A DNA stretch of 64,000 bases from Caballeronia humi. Lineage in GTDB: Bacteria > Pseudomonadota > Gammaproteobacteria > Burkholderiales > Burkholderiaceae. Shown here in pieces: positions 51,991 to 62,024 of the stretch (position 1 is the first letter of the stretch; each line of letters opens with the position of its first letter). The notes under the pieces are model-generated. The model was not told where the DNA came from and made no database searches. It was given only the letters and a program-made list of their open reading frames with translations. The DNA lies in NCBI RefSeq assembly GCF_001544475.1, contig NZ_FCNW02000005.1, positions 1 to 64,000 of the forward strand, given 5' to 3'. A program made the translations under genes and the position numbers.

Positions 51991-53439
51991 CTATTGCGGC
52001 GTGCGCGAAGTGACCTGTTCGATCGACACCGCATCCCAGCCACCGCCCAGCGCTTTGACGAGCGCCACCGAAAGATTCCACTGCTGCCCGCGAATCTGTA
52101 CGTCCTGGCGTTCGCTTTGCAGCAGCGATTGCTGTGCGGTAATGACGTCGAGATACGCGACGAGTCCGCCCGAGTAGCGATCGTTCGCGAGCGACAGCAG
52201 GCGCTGCGAATCGGTCACGGCCGCGTGCGATTCCTTCGCGGCATCGTCGAGGACCGACAGTCCGACGATCCCGTCCTGCACCTGCTGAAACGCGTTGAGC
52301 ACCGTCTGACGATAATTCGCCTCGGCAGCCTTATAGCCTTCGTTCGCGAAGTCGACGTCGGCCGCGCGCCGGCCGCCATCGAACACGACTTGCCCCACCG
52401 TCGTGCCGAGCATCCAGAGCAGGCTCGGCGCGCTCAGGAGATTCGCGAACTGCGTGCTCTCCCAGCCGATGCTGCCGTTGAGCGTGACGCTCGGGAAAAA
52501 CGCCGCCTTCGCGACGCCGATCTGTGCGTTCGCCGCAGCCATCGCGCGCTCGGCCGATGCGATGTCGGGACGCCGTTGCAACACGTCGCTCGGGACGCCT
52601 AGCGGGATCGCGGGAACGGTGCTCGTGATCAGCTTGGGCTCGATCGAGAACTGCGGCGCGGGCACGCCGGTGAGCGCCGCGATCGCGTGCTCGAATTGCG
52701 CGCGCTGTGTGTGCAGCAAGCGCGCCTGCACGCGTGTGGAGTCGAGCAGCGACTGCTGTTGCAGCACGTCGAGACCCGATACCGCGCCCAGATCGTGCTG
52801 CGCGGTCACGTAATCGAGCGCCTTTTGCTGTAGCACCACAGATCGATCGAGCACGTCGATTTCGGCATCGAGTTCGCGCATCGAAAAGTAATCGGTGGCG
52901 AGGTCCGTGGTGAGGATGAGCCGCGCGTTGGCGAGATCATCGGCTGATTGTTCCGCCGATGCCGCCGCACCTTCGACCTGTCGACGGATACGGCCGAAGA
53001 GGTCCGTGTCGTAGTCGATCGCGGGCCCAAGCTGAGGGTCGTTCTGCACCGTCGAGTGGTTTGCCTGCGCATAGTTGGTGAGCGGCCGGTTGCTGGAGAT
53101 CCGCGAACGCGACGCCTGCGCGTTAAGGTCGATCTCCGGCGCGCGCTGCGCCGCCGTGTTCGCGAGCGTGGCCTTCGCCTGCGCGTAATGCGCGCTCGCG
53201 GCGGCAAGGGTTTCGTTCTGCGCGAGTGCCTGCGCCATCAACGTGTCGAGCAACGGATCGTCGAAGCCGAGCCACCAGTCGGGCGCAAGCGGCGCATGCG
53301 ACGGCTCCGCGAGGCGCCAGTACGAATCGGTCTTCCAGGCGGGCGGGGCGTCGGCGTGCGGACGGGCGTAATCGGGGCCGACCGTGCACGCTGACAGCAG
53401 TGCAGCGAAGAGCACGCCAAGAAACGATGCGTGCTTCAT
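51991..53439 (-). CDS. RND efflux outer-membrane lipoprotein, NodT/OprM family
   Basis: 482-aa outer-membrane factor. The lipobox LLSAC near residue 18 and CTVGPDYARP following are typical NodT/OprM features. Two duplicated halves of long helices and short barrel strands follow (QSLLDSTRVQARLLHTQRAQFEHAIAALTG; QQSLLQSERQDVQIRGQQWNLSVALVKALGGGW). It overlaps the adaptor gene by ATGA and ends the efflux operon. It forms the trans-envelope exit duct. Confidence 0.93.
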   Translation of the reverse strand: MKHASFLGVLFAALLSACTVGPDYARPHADAPPAWKTDSYWRLAEPSHAPLAPDWWLGFDDPLLDTLMAQALAQNETLAAASAHYAQAKATLANTAAQRAPEIDLNAQASRSRISSNRPLTNYAQANHSTVQNDPQLGPAIDYDTDLFGRIRRQVEGAAASAEQSADDLANARLILTTDLATDYFSMRELDAEIDVLDRSVVLQQKALDYVTAQHDLGAVSGLDVLQQQSLLDSTRVQARLLHTQRAQFEHAIAALTGVPAPQFSIEPKLITSTVPAIPLGVPSDVLQRRPDIASAERAMAAANAQIGVAKAAFFPSVTLNGSIGWESTQFANLLSAPSLLWMLGTTVGQVVFDGGRRAADVDFANEGYKAAEANYRQTVLNAFQQVQDGIVGLSVLDDAAKESHAAVTDSQRLLSLANDRYSGGLVAYLDVITAQQSLLQSERQDVQIRGQQWNLSVALVKALGGGWDAVSIEQVTSRTPQ

Positions 53440-54659
53440 GATGCCCGCTTCCGGTTCGGCGCCGCAGCCGCGACGACGACTTGATCGCCATCCGCGATCG
53501 AATCGCTCGGATTGACGATGACCTTGTCCGTCGCGTCGATGCCGCTTTCGATTTCGAGCGACTGCCCGAGGTCCTGCGCAATCACGATCTTGTGCAGATG
53601 CACCAGACCGTTTGCATCGACGACGGCCACGCGCGGACCTTCCGCGCGAAAGAGCAGCGTGTTGCCGGGCACGAGCAGCCGTGCGCGCGCGGCCGACGGC
53701 AGCGCGACCTGCACATAGGCGCCAGGCCGCAGCTTGCCATCGGGATTGGGCAGCGTCACTTCGACTTGCAGCGAGCGCGTGGGCACGTCGATCGCGCCCG
53801 AGATGTGCGTGATCGTGCCGCGAAACTGCTCGCCGGGCAATTCCGCCTGCGTCACGACGACCTGCTGCCCGCTCGTCACGTTCTGCGCATATGCCTGCGG
53901 AAGCTGCACGTATACGCGCAACGGGTCCGATTGCGCCAGCGCGAAGAGCGCGCGGCTCGCGCCACTTCCCGCATCGATCAGATCGCCGACATCGACGTTG
54001 CGTTGCGTCACCACGCCTGCGAACGGCGCGACGATCCGCTTGAACGATTCGAGTTGCTTCAGACGCCGCACGTTGGCATCGGCCGCTGCGAGATTGGCGA
54101 CGTCCTGGTTATACGTGCTCTGGCGTTCATCTAGCTCCTGCTGCGACACCGCATCGCGTCCGCGCAACTGCTGCCAGCGCGCGAGCGAACTCTTGGCAAG
54201 ACCGAGACTCGAGTTCGTCTGGTCACGTTGAGCCACGGCTTGCGCGAGTTCCTGGTCGATCTCGGGCGTGTCGAGATCGGCGAGTAACTGACCCTGCTTC
54301 ACGCGCGCGCCGATATCGACGTACCAGTGCAGCAGATAGCCGGTCGCGCGCGCGAAGATCGGCGACTCGACGAAGCCGCGCAACGTGCCGGGCAAAAGCG
54401 TCTCGCCGCCGCGATCGGTCTGCGTCGGCGTGACGATATTCACGTACTGTCGCGTGTTCTGCCGTGTGGTGGCGTCGATGGAACGGCTGTGCATGATGTC
54501 GACAACCACGGTTCGCACGGCGCCCAGCGAGAACAGAAAGAGCACGATCCATAGCGCAATCTTCGCGCGCTTCCACTCGACGTTGCGCGGCGGCAGCGCG
54601 GGACCTTCGCCGGGATCTCGCGCCGGTATCGCGAGCGATGCATGGGTTTTCTCGGTCAT
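53436..54659 (-). CDS. RND efflux periplasmic adaptor (membrane fusion protein)
   Basis: 407-aa adaptor. An N-terminal membrane anchor (IALWIVLFLFSLGAVRTVVV) is followed by a lipoyl-like/hairpin domain (DIGARVKQGQLLADLDTPEIDQELAQAVAQRDQ) and beta-barrel domains (VAPFAGVVTQRNVDVGDLIDAG). It links the inner-membrane pump to the outer-membrane factor. It lies 30 bp after the pump gene. Confidence 0.93.
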   Translation of the reverse strand: MTEKTHASLAIPARDPGEGPALPPRNVEWKRAKIALWIVLFLFSLGAVRTVVVDIMHSRSIDATTRQNTRQYVNIVTPTQTDRGGETLLPGTLRGFVESPIFARATGYLLHWYVDIGARVKQGQLLADLDTPEIDQELAQAVAQRDQTNSSLGLAKSSLARWQQLRGRDAVSQQELDERQSTYNQDVANLAAADANVRRLKQLESFKRIVAPFAGVVTQRNVDVGDLIDAGSGASRALFALAQSDPLRVYVQLPQAYAQNVTSGQQVVVTQAELPGEQFRGTITHISGAIDVPTRSLQVEVTLPNPDGKLRPGAYVQVALPSAARARLLVPGNTLLFRAEGPRVAVVDANGLVHLHKIVIAQDLGQSLEIESGIDATDKVIVNPSDSIADGDQVVVAAAAPNRKRAS

Positions 54660-54689
54660 TTCAGTCGTTCAATCGAAAGGGATGTGGGC

Positions 54690-57600
54690 CTACGCATGTT
54701 CGCCATCGCCATTTGCATCGCGCGACGCGGCGCGACGCGCGAGGCGGCTGTGGATGCCGGCGAAGACGAGCGGCACGAAAAAGAGCGTCGATACGGTCGC
54801 GAACAGTAGCCCGCCGATCACCGCGCGGCCGAGCGGCGCGTTTTGTTCCGCGCCTTCACCGAGGCCGAGCGCCATTGGAATCATGCCGATGATCATCGCA
54901 AACGCGGTCATCAACACTGGCCGGATACGGCTCGCGCCCGCTTCGAGCGCGGCGGAGAGCGGCGGCACGCCGGCCGAGAGCCGCTGGCGAGCGAACGAGA
55001 CCATCAAAATGCTGTTGGCGGTCGCGACGCCCATCGTCATGATGGCGCCGGTCAGCGCGGGCACGCTCAGGTGCGTGCCGGTGAGAAAGAGCATCCAGAC
55101 GATGCCCGCGAGCGCCGCCGGCAAAGCGCTGACGATGATGAGCGGATCGACCCACGACTGGAAGTTCACGACGATCAGCAGATACACGAGCACGATCGCC
55201 ATCGCGACTCCGACGCCCAGGCCGAAGAACGAACTGCGCATGGTCTGCACCTGGCCGCGCACGGTGATCTGGCTGCCGCGCGGCAGCGCTTTGCTGTACG
55301 CGCCGACGAGTTTGTCCACTTGCCGCGCCACACTGCCGAGGTCACGCCCCTCGACGCTCACGAACAGATCGATGACGGGCCGGATGTTGTAGTGCGTGAC
55401 GACCGCGAACTCGGATTTCGGCTGCAGGCGCACGAGGTTGCCGAGCAGTTGCGGCTGGCCGCTCGCCGTACCCGAGACAGGCGTGCGCAGCAATTCGTCG
55501 ATCGATCCGACCTGATACTGCGGCGTCTGGATCGCCAGCGTGTATTCAACACCATTCTTCGGATTGAGCCAGAACGCAGGCGCCGTCTGCGAACTGCCGG
55601 AGAGCGAAATGAGCACGTTCTGCGCGACGTTGGCCGCGCTCAGGTTGAGTTGCTGAAGCCGGGTGCGATCCATCTGGAGGCTGATCGTCGGCTCGTCGAG
55701 CTTTTGCTGGATGTGCGTATCGACCGTGCCCGGAATCATGCGCACCGCTTTCATCAGCTTGCTCGCGACTTCGAAATTGGCTTGCTGGTTCGCGCCGGAA
55801 ATCTGCACGTCGATGGCGGCGGGCAGGCCGAAATTCAGGATCTGCGTGACGATGTCGGCGGGCTGAAAGAAGAACTCGACGCCCGGAAAGCGTTGTGGAA
55901 GAACCGCGCGCAGTTTGTCGATGTAGGTTTGCGTGGGCGCATGATCCTCGGTCAGCGCCAGTTGTATCTCGCCGTCGAGCGTACCGATCGTGCCCGCGTT
56001 GCTGTACGAGAGGTTGATGCCGCTATAGGGCAGGCCGAGGTTGTCGAGCACGGTGGCAAGCTGCGTCGCGGGCACGACGTCGCGCACCACCTTTTCCACT
56101 TCGTCGGCGAGGCGCGCAGTTTCCTCGATGCGCGTGCCGGTCGGCGCGCGCATGTGCAGACGGATGTCCCCCGCATCGACGCTCGGGAAGAAATCCTCAC
56201 CGAGCACGAAGACGAGCCCCGACGTCAACAGGCAAAAGCCGAGGAAGAGTGTCCCGAAGAGACGGCGCCGCACGAGCAGACTGCTCAGAATGACGATGTA
56301 GCCCGCACGCATTTTTTCGAAGCCACGATCGAAGCGCTTGTAGAGACGTGTGAAAAGCCCTTGCTTCGCGTTCGCGTCGGGTTTATGGGCGTGGCCCATC
56401 AGCAGCATCGCGAGCGTCGGTACGAGCGTGCGCGAGAGCACGTAGGACGCGAGCATCGCGAACACGACCGCCTCCGCGAGCGGTACGAACAGATAGCGCG
56501 CGACGCCGGTGAGGAAGAACATCGGCACGAACACGATGCAGATGCAAAGCGTCGAGACGAGCGCGGGGACCGCGATCTCGCCCGCGCCTTCGAGAATCGC
56601 GTCGTGCAGGTTCGTACCCAAATGCAGATGCCGTTCGATATTCTCGATGGTCACCGTCGCGTCGTCCACGAGGATACCCACCGCGAGCGCAAGACCGCCG
56701 AGCGTCATGATGTTGATGGTCTGTCCGAGCGCATGCAGCGCAAGCAGCGACGACAAGATAGACAGTGGAATCGATACCGCGATGATGCAGGTGCTGCGCC
56801 AGTTGCCGAGAAAGAGCAGGATCATCGCAGCCGTCAGCGCGGCGGCGATCAGCGCTTCGCGCACCACCCCCTGTATCGACGCCTTCACGAACACCGACTG
56901 GTCGAAGAGCGGCGTGATGTTCAGATCAGGCGGCAACGCGGCGCGCGCACCCGGCAAGAGTCCGCGTAACGTGCTGACGATGGAAAGCGTCGAGGCGCTG
57001 CCGTTCTTCAAAATCGAAATCAGCACGCCGCGATGGCCGTCCTGGCGCACGATGTTGGTCTGCGGCGAGAACCCGTCGCGCACGTGCGCCACTTCGCGCA
57101 GGTATGTGGTCGCGCCGTTCACCGTGCGCACGGGAATGTCGTTTAGGCCCGCCACGGTCCCCGGTGAACCGTTCATGTCGATCGTGTATTCCTTAGGCCC
57201 GATCTTCGCGGTGCCGGTCGGCAGGATCAGGTTCTGCGTATTCACCGCGCTTACGACGTCGGACGGCGTCAGACCTTTTGCAAGCAGTGCGCGCGTGTCG
57301 AGATCGACGGAGATGAGGCGCGTCTTGCCGCCGTAAGGATAGGGCACGGCGGCGCCCGGGATCGTGATCAACTGCGGGCGCAGGAAGTTGAGCGCCGTGT
57401 CGTTGAGATCCTGCTCGGAGAGCTTCGGGCTCGAGAGACCCAACTGGATCACCGGAATGCTCGACGCCGAATAGCTGATCACGAGCGGCGGCGTGGCGCC
57501 CGCGGGCATCTGCTTCAACTGCGCCTGTTCGACCGCGACCGTTTGCGCGATGGCAGTCTGGATGTTCGCGGTGGGTTGCAGAAAGAGCTTGATGATCGCG

Positions 57601-57866
57601 ATGCCGGGCAGCGACTGCGATTCGATGTGCTCGATGTCGTTCACGGTCGTCGTCAGGCTGCGCTCGTTGACGGAAGTGATGCGGTTTGCGATGTCCTCCG
57701 ACGAGAGACCCGTGTAATTCCAGATGATGCTCACGACCGGGATGTTGATATCGGGGAGGACATCGACGGGCGTCGTCAGCAACACGAAGGGTGTCGCCAG
57801 CAGGATCAGGATGGCCATCACGATGAACGTGTATGGCCGCTTGAGCGCAACGTTGACTATCCACAT
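54690..57866 (-). CDS. RND multidrug efflux pump, inner-membrane subunit
   Basis: 1058-aa proton-driven exporter. The N-terminal helix is followed by a porter domain, and the TM4 pair Asp-Asp lies in VGILVDDATVTIENIERHLH. The second half repeats the fold (VRRRLFGTLFLGFCLLTSGLVFV; VATANSILMVSFARQRL). Length and topology match AcrB-type HAE pumps, though the N-terminal motifs (TTPVDVLPDINIPVVSIIWNYTGLS) are of the branch that often lacks a drug-specific annotation. First gene of the efflux operon; no regulator gene adjoins it, and the upstream 641 bp are gene-free. Confidence 0.93.
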   Translation of the reverse strand: MWIVNVALKRPYTFIVMAILILLATPFVLLTTPVDVLPDINIPVVSIIWNYTGLSSEDIANRITSVNERSLTTTVNDIEHIESQSLPGIAIIKLFLQPTANIQTAIAQTVAVEQAQLKQMPAGATPPLVISYSASSIPVIQLGLSSPKLSEQDLNDTALNFLRPQLITIPGAAVPYPYGGKTRLISVDLDTRALLAKGLTPSDVVSAVNTQNLILPTGTAKIGPKEYTIDMNGSPGTVAGLNDIPVRTVNGATTYLREVAHVRDGFSPQTNIVRQDGHRGVLISILKNGSASTLSIVSTLRGLLPGARAALPPDLNITPLFDQSVFVKASIQGVVREALIAAALTAAMILLFLGNWRSTCIIAVSIPLSILSSLLALHALGQTINIMTLGGLALAVGILVDDATVTIENIERHLHLGTNLHDAILEGAGEIAVPALVSTLCICIVFVPMFFLTGVARYLFVPLAEAVVFAMLASYVLSRTLVPTLAMLLMGHAHKPDANAKQGLFTRLYKRFDRGFEKMRAGYIVILSSLLVRRRLFGTLFLGFCLLTSGLVFVLGEDFFPSVDAGDIRLHMRAPTGTRIEETARLADEVEKVVRDVVPATQLATVLDNLGLPYSGINLSYSNAGTIGTLDGEIQLALTEDHAPTQTYIDKLRAVLPQRFPGVEFFFQPADIVTQILNFGLPAAIDVQISGANQQANFEVASKLMKAVRMIPGTVDTHIQQKLDEPTISLQMDRTRLQQLNLSAANVAQNVLISLSGSSQTAPAFWLNPKNGVEYTLAIQTPQYQVGSIDELLRTPVSGTASGQPQLLGNLVRLQPKSEFAVVTHYNIRPVIDLFVSVEGRDLGSVARQVDKLVGAYSKALPRGSQITVRGQVQTMRSSFFGLGVGVAMAIVLVYLLIVVNFQSWVDPLIIVSALPAALAGIVWMLFLTGTHLSVPALTGAIMTMGVATANSILMVSFARQRLSAGVPPLSAALEAGASRIRPVLMTAFAMIIGMIPMALGLGEGAEQNAPLGRAVIGGLLFATVSTLFFVPLVFAGIHSRLARRAASRDANGDGEHA

Positions 57867-58507
57867 TGAGAGCTTGGGGCGAAAGATCGGCGATCAGCGG
57901 GGTTGGACGGAGAGCGCACCGCGGCAGTGGCCGGGCATGCGTCGGAGGATTCACGGATGGTAGAACGCGAGCCCCAACGCCTACCCGACGCCAAAATGGC
58001 AGAACGGTCAGAAAAGCGACATGGGGCTTACAAACAAATGAACGATGCTTCGAGGTCCGCGTTATATAAACTTTTAGTCAAGTAACACGAGTAGGCGAAG
58101 CGTCATGCCATCGAAAGACATTGCAGCAATCGTATGAATGATTGAAATATGCGGCTGTTGCTTCAGAGACCCCGGCGTCGATCCGTGCACACACTTCGAA
58201 GATCGACTTGTTGCAGATCGGTATGATTGGTTTCCGTCGTATTGTGTAGGATCGCTACGAATCAATGAAATGAGGCCACTAGCCGCGCCCTTTGGCAAAC
58301 TGTAACAGAGGGAAGAGCGCTACTCAGGGTGCGAAGAGCGGAACAACTCGATTGCCCTTCTCACGTACGGCCGAAGTCGCGCCATAAATGCGCCGCACAG
58401 TTCGTCATCCCCGATGCACCCTATACTCATTCCCTGGGCAGCGCGAAAAGCGAAAGAATCGTCATCCACGCGCCGTCAATAAACACCCAAACAAAAGGGG
58501 CGTGGTC
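57867..58507. other. 641-bp gene-free stretch between RND operon and peptidase operon
   Basis: No supported gene on either strand; the few short open frames lack ribosome sites and family features. The part 58020-58300 is clearly AT-richer than the surroundings. It must hold the divergent promoters of the efflux operon and the M14 operon; a TATACT hexamer at 58422-58427 is a plausible -10 for the latter. AGTCAA at 58076-58081 (TTGACT on the minus strand) near TTATATAA is a possible part of the efflux promoter, but spacing is poor. Confidence 0.5.
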
Positions 58508-59542
58508 ATGAGCACGTTGCGCGTTGCCTCGCACAGCTTTGCGGAACTAGACGATCTCAATGCAGTCCTTGCCGCCGGCCGCGCCTGGTTCGAAAGCCGC
58601 ACCGTAGGCGAAGTTCGAACCGGCTCGCACGCTTTTCCCATCCTCGCCGCGACCATCGGTTCGACCGACAGAACAGCGCCCGCCATCGGCTTCTTCGGCG
58701 GCGTGCACGGGCTTGAACGCATCGGCACGCAACTCATCCTCGACTACATGCGCGCGCTGCTACGCCGCCTCGAATGGGACGACCTTCTGAGCGAGCAGTT
58801 GCGTTCGATCCGGCTCGTCTTCATGCCGATCGTGAATCCGGGGGGCATGTGGGCGCGCACGCGCTCGAACCCGAACGGCGTCGACCTGATGCGCAACGCG
58901 CCGCAAAGCGCCGAAGGGCGCGTGCCGTTTCTCGCCGGCGGCCAGCGCATTGGACCGTGGCTGCCGTGGTATCGCGGGAGCGGCGTCGGGTCGATGGAAG
59001 TGGAGAGTGCAGCGCTCCTGTCGGTCGTCGAGGATGAACTGATGTCGCGCCCCTTAAGCTTCGCGCTCGATTGTCATTCGGGTTTCGGCTGGGACGACAG
59101 CATCTGGTTCCCCTACGCGCGCACCGATCGACAGATGCCGCATCTCGCCGAGATGTTCCTGCTGAAGACGATGTTCGAACAATCGTGTCCGCATCACGGC
59201 TACGCGTTCGAGCCGCAAAGCCATCAGTACCTGCTGCACGGCGATCTCTGGGACTGCGCGTACGATCGGTCGCGCGCGCCGAACATCTTCCTGCCGATGA
59301 CGCTCGAACTCGGCTCGTGGCGCTGGATCAGGAAGAACCCGATGCAGCTATTCTCGCGACTCGGCATCTATAACCCGATCAAGGCGCATCGCACGCGGCG
59401 CGTGCTGCGCCGGCATCCGAACTTCTTCGACTTCCTGACGCGCGCGGCGTTTTCGTCGCATCGATGGTTGCCGCGCGGAGAATTCCGGCAGCAGGTGACA
59501 CAGCGGGCCATCGAGCATTGGTGGCCCAAAACCACGCCATGA
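58508..59542 (+). CDS. M14-type zinc carboxypeptidase-like protein
   Basis: 344-aa putative metallopeptidase. The zinc site is HGLE with His67 and Glu70 plus His190 in DCHSGFG; NPGGMWARTRSNPNGVDLMRN carries the Arg/Asn substrate-binding residues, and Glu267 in LTLELGS is the likely general base. These are the four hallmarks of M14 peptidases. No signal peptide is seen, so it is cytoplasmic. First gene of a three-gene operon with an alpha/beta hydrolase and a patatin. The natural substrate is unknown; a peptidoglycan fragment or modified amino acid is possible. Confidence 0.85.
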   Translation: MSTLRVASHSFAELDDLNAVLAAGRAWFESRTVGEVRTGSHAFPILAATIGSTDRTAPAIGFFGGVHGLERIGTQLILDYMRALLRRLEWDDLLSEQLRSIRLVFMPIVNPGGMWARTRSNPNGVDLMRNAPQSAEGRVPFLAGGQRIGPWLPWYRGSGVGSMEVESAALLSVVEDELMSRPLSFALDCHSGFGWDDSIWFPYARTDRQMPHLAEMFLLKTMFEQSCPHHGYAFEPQSHQYLLHGDLWDCAYDRSRAPNIFLPMTLELGSWRWIRKNPMQLFSRLGIYNPIKAHRTRRVLRRHPNFFDFLTRAAFSSHRWLPRGEFRQQVTQRAIEHWWPKTTP

Positions 59543-60300
59543 GCGAATGGATACTGCTGCGTGGCCTCACGCGCGAGGCGCGTCACTGGGGCGCGTTTCC
59601 CGAGCGTTTTCGCATGGAGCTCGGCGATGCGCACGGCGTCACGCTGATCGATCTGCCCGGCATTGGAGCCGAGCGCGCGTTGCTTGATGTTGCAGGCATG
59701 GCGGCCTTCGTGCGCGACCGTGCGATCGCGATGGGCCTTGCGAAACCATATCGGCTGCTGGCGATGTCGCTCGGTGCGATGGTCGCGACGGAGTGGGCGG
59801 CGCGGCATCCCGAAGAGATCGACCGGCTCGTGCTCATCAACACGAGCATGCGGCCGTTCGCGCGGAGTGCCGAGCGGTTGCGTCCGGCTGCGTTGCCCGC
59901 GTTGGCGCGAATTGCGGCAGCGTGGAATCGCCCGCAACAATGCGAGGCGATCATTCATCGGCTGACGTGCCATCGTCGCGATACCGCCGCCGCAGATATC
60001 GCCGAATGGACCGCGATTCGTGCGTGTTCGCCGGTGAGCGCGGCAAGCGCCTGGCGCCAGTTGTGGGCAGCCGCGCGCTTTCGCGCGCCGCACGCGCCGC
60101 CGCGATGTCTCACGCTGCTGCTGTCGTCGGCGGCGGACGGGCTCGTCGATCCCGTGTGTTCGGCGAGGATCGCAACGCGATGGGGCGCGACGCATGCGGA
60201 GCATTCGTGGGCCGGACACGATCTTCCGCACGACGATCCTGCGTGGACTTGCGGGCGGATCGGCGAGTGGCTGCGTTCGGTCGATACATCGAGTACGTAG
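59539..60300 (+). CDS. alpha/beta hydrolase
   Basis: 253-aa serine hydrolase. The nucleophile elbow AMSLGAMVATEW is a GxSxG variant with Ala at the first position. The likely acid is in SSAADGLVDP and the base His in SWAGHDLPHDDP. It begins with WILLRGLTREARHWGAF, so the oxyanion region replaces the usual HG with RG. It overlaps the peptidase gene by ATGA. An esterase or lactonase role is inferred; substrate unknown. Confidence 0.82.
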   Translation: MSEWILLRGLTREARHWGAFPERFRMELGDAHGVTLIDLPGIGAERALLDVAGMAAFVRDRAIAMGLAKPYRLLAMSLGAMVATEWAARHPEEIDRLVLINTSMRPFARSAERLRPAALPALARIAAAWNRPQQCEAIIHRLTCHRRDTAAADIAEWTAIRACSPVSAASAWRQLWAAARFRAPHAPPRCLTLLLSSAADGLVDPVCSARIATRWGATHAEHSWAGHDLPHDDPAWTCGRIGEWLRSVDTSST

Positions 60301-60347
60301 TGTCCGCAACGTGGCAAAATCAGCGGCAATCGTCCGGGAGACAGATC

Positions 60348-61487
60348 ATGGGCAGCGAGACGCACGGCGAACACCACGCTCACGCAGACATTCCCGGCCA
60401 GATCGTCCTCGTCCTGCAGGGCGGCGGCGCGCTCGGCGCTTACCAGGCCGGCGTCTATCAGGCGTTGCACGACGGCCAAGTCGACCCCGATTGGGTGATC
60501 GGCACGTCGATCGGCGCAATCAACGGCGCAATCATCGCCGGCAATCCGCCGGAGAGCCGCATCGAACGGTTGACGCAGTTCTGGAACGGCGTGGCGCGAC
60601 GTGGCTTCGATGCGGCAAGCTGGTTGCCGGGACTCGCGAACTGGTCGCGCGATCTGGCGATCATCACGCAAGGCGTGCCGTCTTTCTTCACGCCGCGGCT
60701 CGCGTCCTGGGCGGGCATTCAGACGCCCGTGGGGCCGGAGCGGGCTGCGTTCTATTCGACGGGGCCGCTGCGCGAAACCTTGTCGAGGCTCGTCGATTTT
60801 GATTACCTCAATCGCAAATCGACGCGTCTCACGGTCGGCACGGTCCACGTTCGCAGCGGACGCATGCGCTATTTCACCAATCGCGACGCACCGATGGACG
60901 TCGATCACGTGATGGCTTCGGCGGCTTTCCCGCCGGGTTTTCCATCGGTACGGCTGGAAGGCGAGTCGTACTGGGACGGCGGCATCTATTCGAATACGCC
61001 GCTCGAAGCCGTGCTCGACGACCGGCCACGCAGCAGCTCGGTGATCTTTGCGGTGCAACTGTGGCCGTCGAGCGGTCCGGAGCCGGAGTCCATCATGCAG
61101 GTCATGAGCCGGCAGCGCGACATTCAGTATTCGAGTCGCGCGGAAAGTCATCTGGATCGACAAAAACAGATTCATCGGCTGCGGCACGTGATTCGCGAAC
61201 TCAGCCGGTACATCCCTGAAGAAGAACGCAATGCGCCCGAGGTTCAGGAGCTTCTTGGGTACGGCTGCGGCACGACGATGCAGGTACTGGAACTCGATGC
61301 ACCCGCATTCAACAATGACGACTTGAACCGCGATATCGATTTTTCGTCGAGTGGGATCCAACGTCGATGGCATGCGGGTTATGAAGACACGACGCGCTTG
61401 CTGGCGTTGGCACCCTGGCGGGAAAAGCTCGATCCTATGGATGGCGTTACGGTGTTTCGAATGGCCTCGAAGGAAGGGCAGGGATAG
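60348..61487 (+). CDS. patatin-like phospholipase with DUF3734-like C-terminus
   Basis: 379-aa lipid acyl hydrolase. LVLQGGGALGAYQAGV is the oxyanion loop, nucleophile Ser54 lies in GTSIG, and catalytic Asp210 in DGGIYSN. The C-terminal ~150 residues (MSRQRDIQYSSRAESHLDRQKQI; DFSSSGIQRRWHAGYEDT) match the DUF3734-type extension common in Burkholderiaceae patatins, often linked to polyhydroxyalkanoate or lipid turnover. GGGAGA stands before 60348. Third gene of the operon, 47 bp after the hydrolase. Confidence 0.9.
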   Translation: MGSETHGEHHAHADIPGQIVLVLQGGGALGAYQAGVYQALHDGQVDPDWVIGTSIGAINGAIIAGNPPESRIERLTQFWNGVARRGFDAASWLPGLANWSRDLAIITQGVPSFFTPRLASWAGIQTPVGPERAAFYSTGPLRETLSRLVDFDYLNRKSTRLTVGTVHVRSGRMRYFTNRDAPMDVDHVMASAAFPPGFPSVRLEGESYWDGGIYSNTPLEAVLDDRPRSSSVIFAVQLWPSSGPEPESIMQVMSRQRDIQYSSRAESHLDRQKQIHRLRHVIRELSRYIPEEERNAPEVQELLGYGCGTTMQVLELDAPAFNNDDLNRDIDFSSSGIQRRWHAGYEDTTRLLALAPWREKLDPMDGVTVFRMASKEGQG

Positions 61488-61514
61488 CGACAACGTCAAC
61501 GCTACACGGAGGCA

Positions 61515-61925
61515 ATGATGCGTTCTCGTTCCAGGACATCGAAGGCGACTACTGGCCTGCTGACAGCAGCTCTGGTCCTTCCGATGCAAGCCTCTTACGC
61601 TGCCGATTGGGCCATGCTGGCGAAGTCCAATGAATCGCTCGTCTATTTCGATCTCTCGACATATCGACGAACCGGAACGGTCCGGACCGGCTGGACCCGC
61701 GAGACGTTCTTTCGCCCGGTGACCATTCCAGGCACGCGAAAGCGCGGCGATATGCGCGACGTCCGGTTTGTCATCGACTGCTCGACGGGAAGCAAGTCGG
61801 ATGGCGAGACCAACTTCTATCTGCAAGGCGTCTGGCTCGACCATGGCTGGGGAACGCCGGACGTGTTCAATGTTCCGCCGAATGGCAGTGTGGATCAATT
61901 GCTCGTGACGAAGCTTTGTCGATAG
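61515..61925 (+). CDS. small secreted protein, surface-adhesin E-like
   Basis: 136-aa exported protein. A Sec signal ends near QASYAADW. The mature part WAMLAKSNESLVYFDLSTYRRTG...RETFF and RDVRFVIDCSTG resemble the surface-adhesin protein E-like domain seen in many proteobacterial periplasmic proteins. It has two mature Cys (DCS and LCR) that may pair. GGAGG lies immediately before a double ATG; the second (61518) has better spacing. Function unknown. Confidence 0.7.
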   Translation: MMRSRSRTSKATTGLLTAALVLPMQASYAADWAMLAKSNESLVYFDLSTYRRTGTVRTGWTRETFFRPVTIPGTRKRGDMRDVRFVIDCSTGSKSDGETNFYLQGVWLDHGWGTPDVFNVPPNGSVDQLLVTKLCR

Positions 61926-62024
61926 GGCGCCGGAATTCTTGTCCTAGTCGTTTTACTTCTTCTTGGCTCTGCCGTGCAGGACATATGAAGCATATCGTCT
62001 GCTCATGCCCTACGGAGAAAGCGC

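Noticed and set aside
58074..58298. 74-aa minus-strand gene upstream of the RND operon
   Set aside because: No ribosome site, Ser-rich irregular composition, lies in the AT-rich patch; kept as intergenic.
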